NCBI RefSeq assembly: GCF_018691265.1 | Contig: NW_024881327.1 | Coordinates: forward strand, 27,724,464-27,788,463 | DNA length: 64,000 nucleotides | Reading direction: 5' to 3' | From: Tyto alba | Taxonomy: Eukaryota; Chordata; Aves; Strigiformes; Tytonidae | Shown here: positions 62,628 through 64,000 of the stretch, in pieces | Position numbering within the stretch: the stretch's first letter is position 1 | Layout: the number at the start of each line of letters is the position of its first letter | Translations under genes and position numbers: made by a program | The notes under the pieces: generated by a model | The model's input: only the letters and a program-made list of their open reading frames with translations | Told to the model about the DNA's origin: nothing | Databases searched by the model: none

Positions 62628-64000
62628 GCATTTCCTCTGCTGTGACTAGTCACATGCCTGTCATGTGAAAACCAATGCCTCTTTCCAACACGTGCCAGAT
62701 GTGCATCCTACAACATCTGTGACCTGCAAGAGGGGATGCAACATCCAGCTACTCTGCCTGCTCCCCCATGCTGCAGTCCCATGATGGATGCTGCCACACA
62801 GCTAGGATGTGACTGTACTTTGGCTGGGTAGTGGATGTGCAAATAATCGTGACAGGAGAGGGGGATGTAGCTTCCAGTGCAGCAGAAATAGATCTGTGGC
62901 CACCCTCTGGCTGAAAGTGTAGGTGTCACTTGCCTCCTCCGCACATTTTTGATAAGTTGAAATAAAATTGCATACCATACATTAACTTAAAAAATCCGTA
63001 TCTCCTCAACCATACCTTTCTGCAGTGATCTTTGTTGCTTAGAAAAGGAGAATAAATTAATGAGCATGAGGTTTTTTTTACCTCTGCTTGGAGCCCTGGG
63101 CTATCTCTGTTATCAGAACTTCGCAGGAAAAATGTTGGTTTTCAATGTTCCAGGGAAATCTCTTCCACCTAAGCTCATGACACTGCTTTGCCTCTTTTTA
63201 ACTTGGCAGAATGTGCTCCCCAACCTGAAGCTTTGTTAAACATGCTCTAAGATGCCTTGAAAAAATGCTTGTTAAGTTTGATTCTGCTGACAGTAAAAAC
63301 AAGAATAGACTTCTGTGGTAAGTCTGAATATTTGGCTTTTATGTAAAAGACCAGAAACAAAAGGCTGCAAGTAAGACAAGCCTTATGTTATCTGTCTTAG
63401 ATTTAAAGACCAGGTGATATAACTACATGATTTTGCTCAAAATCCCCAAAGGACTTGTGAGAGAGAGATTGTGGTCAGTGAAGTCAGAAGAGCCCACAAA
63501 GCTGGTGGATTGAAAAGGCCACAGTCTGTCGTGAAGCTCGGTTTTCCCAAAAGATAGTTTGCCTTTTTGTATTCCCAGCAAGAGAACTTTCTGAGGGAAG
63601 GGGGGGAGAAGAAAAAAAAAAAAATTAGAGAAAAAAGTTCTTAAACCTGATGGAAGAGCTGGGTGATGTGCTGAGGCACTCCTATCCTGTCCAATTCATG
63701 TATTTCCCAACCTTCACCACAAAATGTTAGATCCTTCTACAGATCTAACTATTTGTCTCCAACTCAACTTATCATACCATTTAACATGGACAGTATGGCA
63801 CTATTCATAAGAAGCCAGAATTTAATGTAGTTTTAACTGCCATTGGCACTCATAGCCTTTTCTGTTTAGACATGTGAGAGACAGAGAGAACTTTATTGGG
63901 TATGCAGATGCTCTTAGGTTCACAGCACTATCCCTGTTGTTGCTGATATTAGGGCTGATTTTTGACATCTGGAAGTGATGCTGTAGACTTTGTATTTGAG
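62628..64000. other. No gene recognised
   Basis: Ordinary mixed-composition sequence after the CR1 5' breakpoint. Short ORFs on both strands have no splice context or domain. An A-rich stretch occurs at about 63613-63624. Nothing else can be supported. Confidence 0.5.

Noticed and set aside
1..64000. Search for CRISPR arrays, tRNA, rRNA, operons and known microRNAs
   Set aside because: None seen. The sequence is vertebrate nuclear DNA and no spaced direct-repeat array, tRNA B-box context or known microRNA was recognised.

Overview
This looks like nuclear DNA of a bird, probably a neoavian. The evidence is several CR1 LINE 3' ends closing in the avian ATTCTATG-type terminal repeat, a long LTR whose first bases (TGTGATGGGTTGACCC) I recall from avian ERV solo LTRs, worn MIR-like SINE remnants, low overall repeat density and an AT-rich background. 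There is no sign of prokaryotic organisation: no operons, rRNA, tRNA or CRISPR. I recognise no known protein-coding gene. The window reads as intergenic or large-intron sequence.

Layout. 1-5.1 kb: a MIR-like SINE remnant, a possible minus-strand exon (1980-2132), and a chain of four phase-compatible plus-strand exons (3072-4782) that could encode an unrecognised acidic protein of about 83 residues. 5.1-20 kb: mostly featureless, with T/G- or A/C-only tracts, a GC/CpG-rich patch at 8.8-9.1 kb and a poly-C/poly-T junction at 10.75 kb. 20.26-20.76 kb: a 5'-truncated CR1. 21-34 kb: simple repeats, a minus-strand G-quadruplex motif near 24.33 kb and a possible conserved regulatory block near 26.8-27.0 kb. 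34.8-35.9 kb: an ancient CR1 piece followed by a GC-rich LTR-like segment. 38.6 kb: a short CR1 3' end. 45.76-46.25 kb: a possible terminal exon with a polyadenylation signal. 46-56 kb: AT-rich, with possible regulatory blocks near 51.2-52.4 kb, a MIR-like remnant at 55.2 kb and a CR1 scrap at 56.3 kb. 57.3-58.5 kb: a 27-nt microexon candidate (minus strand) and a 56-nt exon candidate (plus strand). 59.43-60.57 kb: a complete solo LTR, minus orientation, with near-matching 5-bp flanks. 61.98-62.63 kb: a minus-strand CR1 with a 187-codon open piece of its reverse transcriptase ORF.

The exon calls rest only on splice signals, phase and codon-like appearance judged by eye. In 64 kb such pseudo-exons arise by chance, so confidence is low and RNA data or cross-bird conservation would decide. 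The transposable-element calls are the firm part of this annotation.
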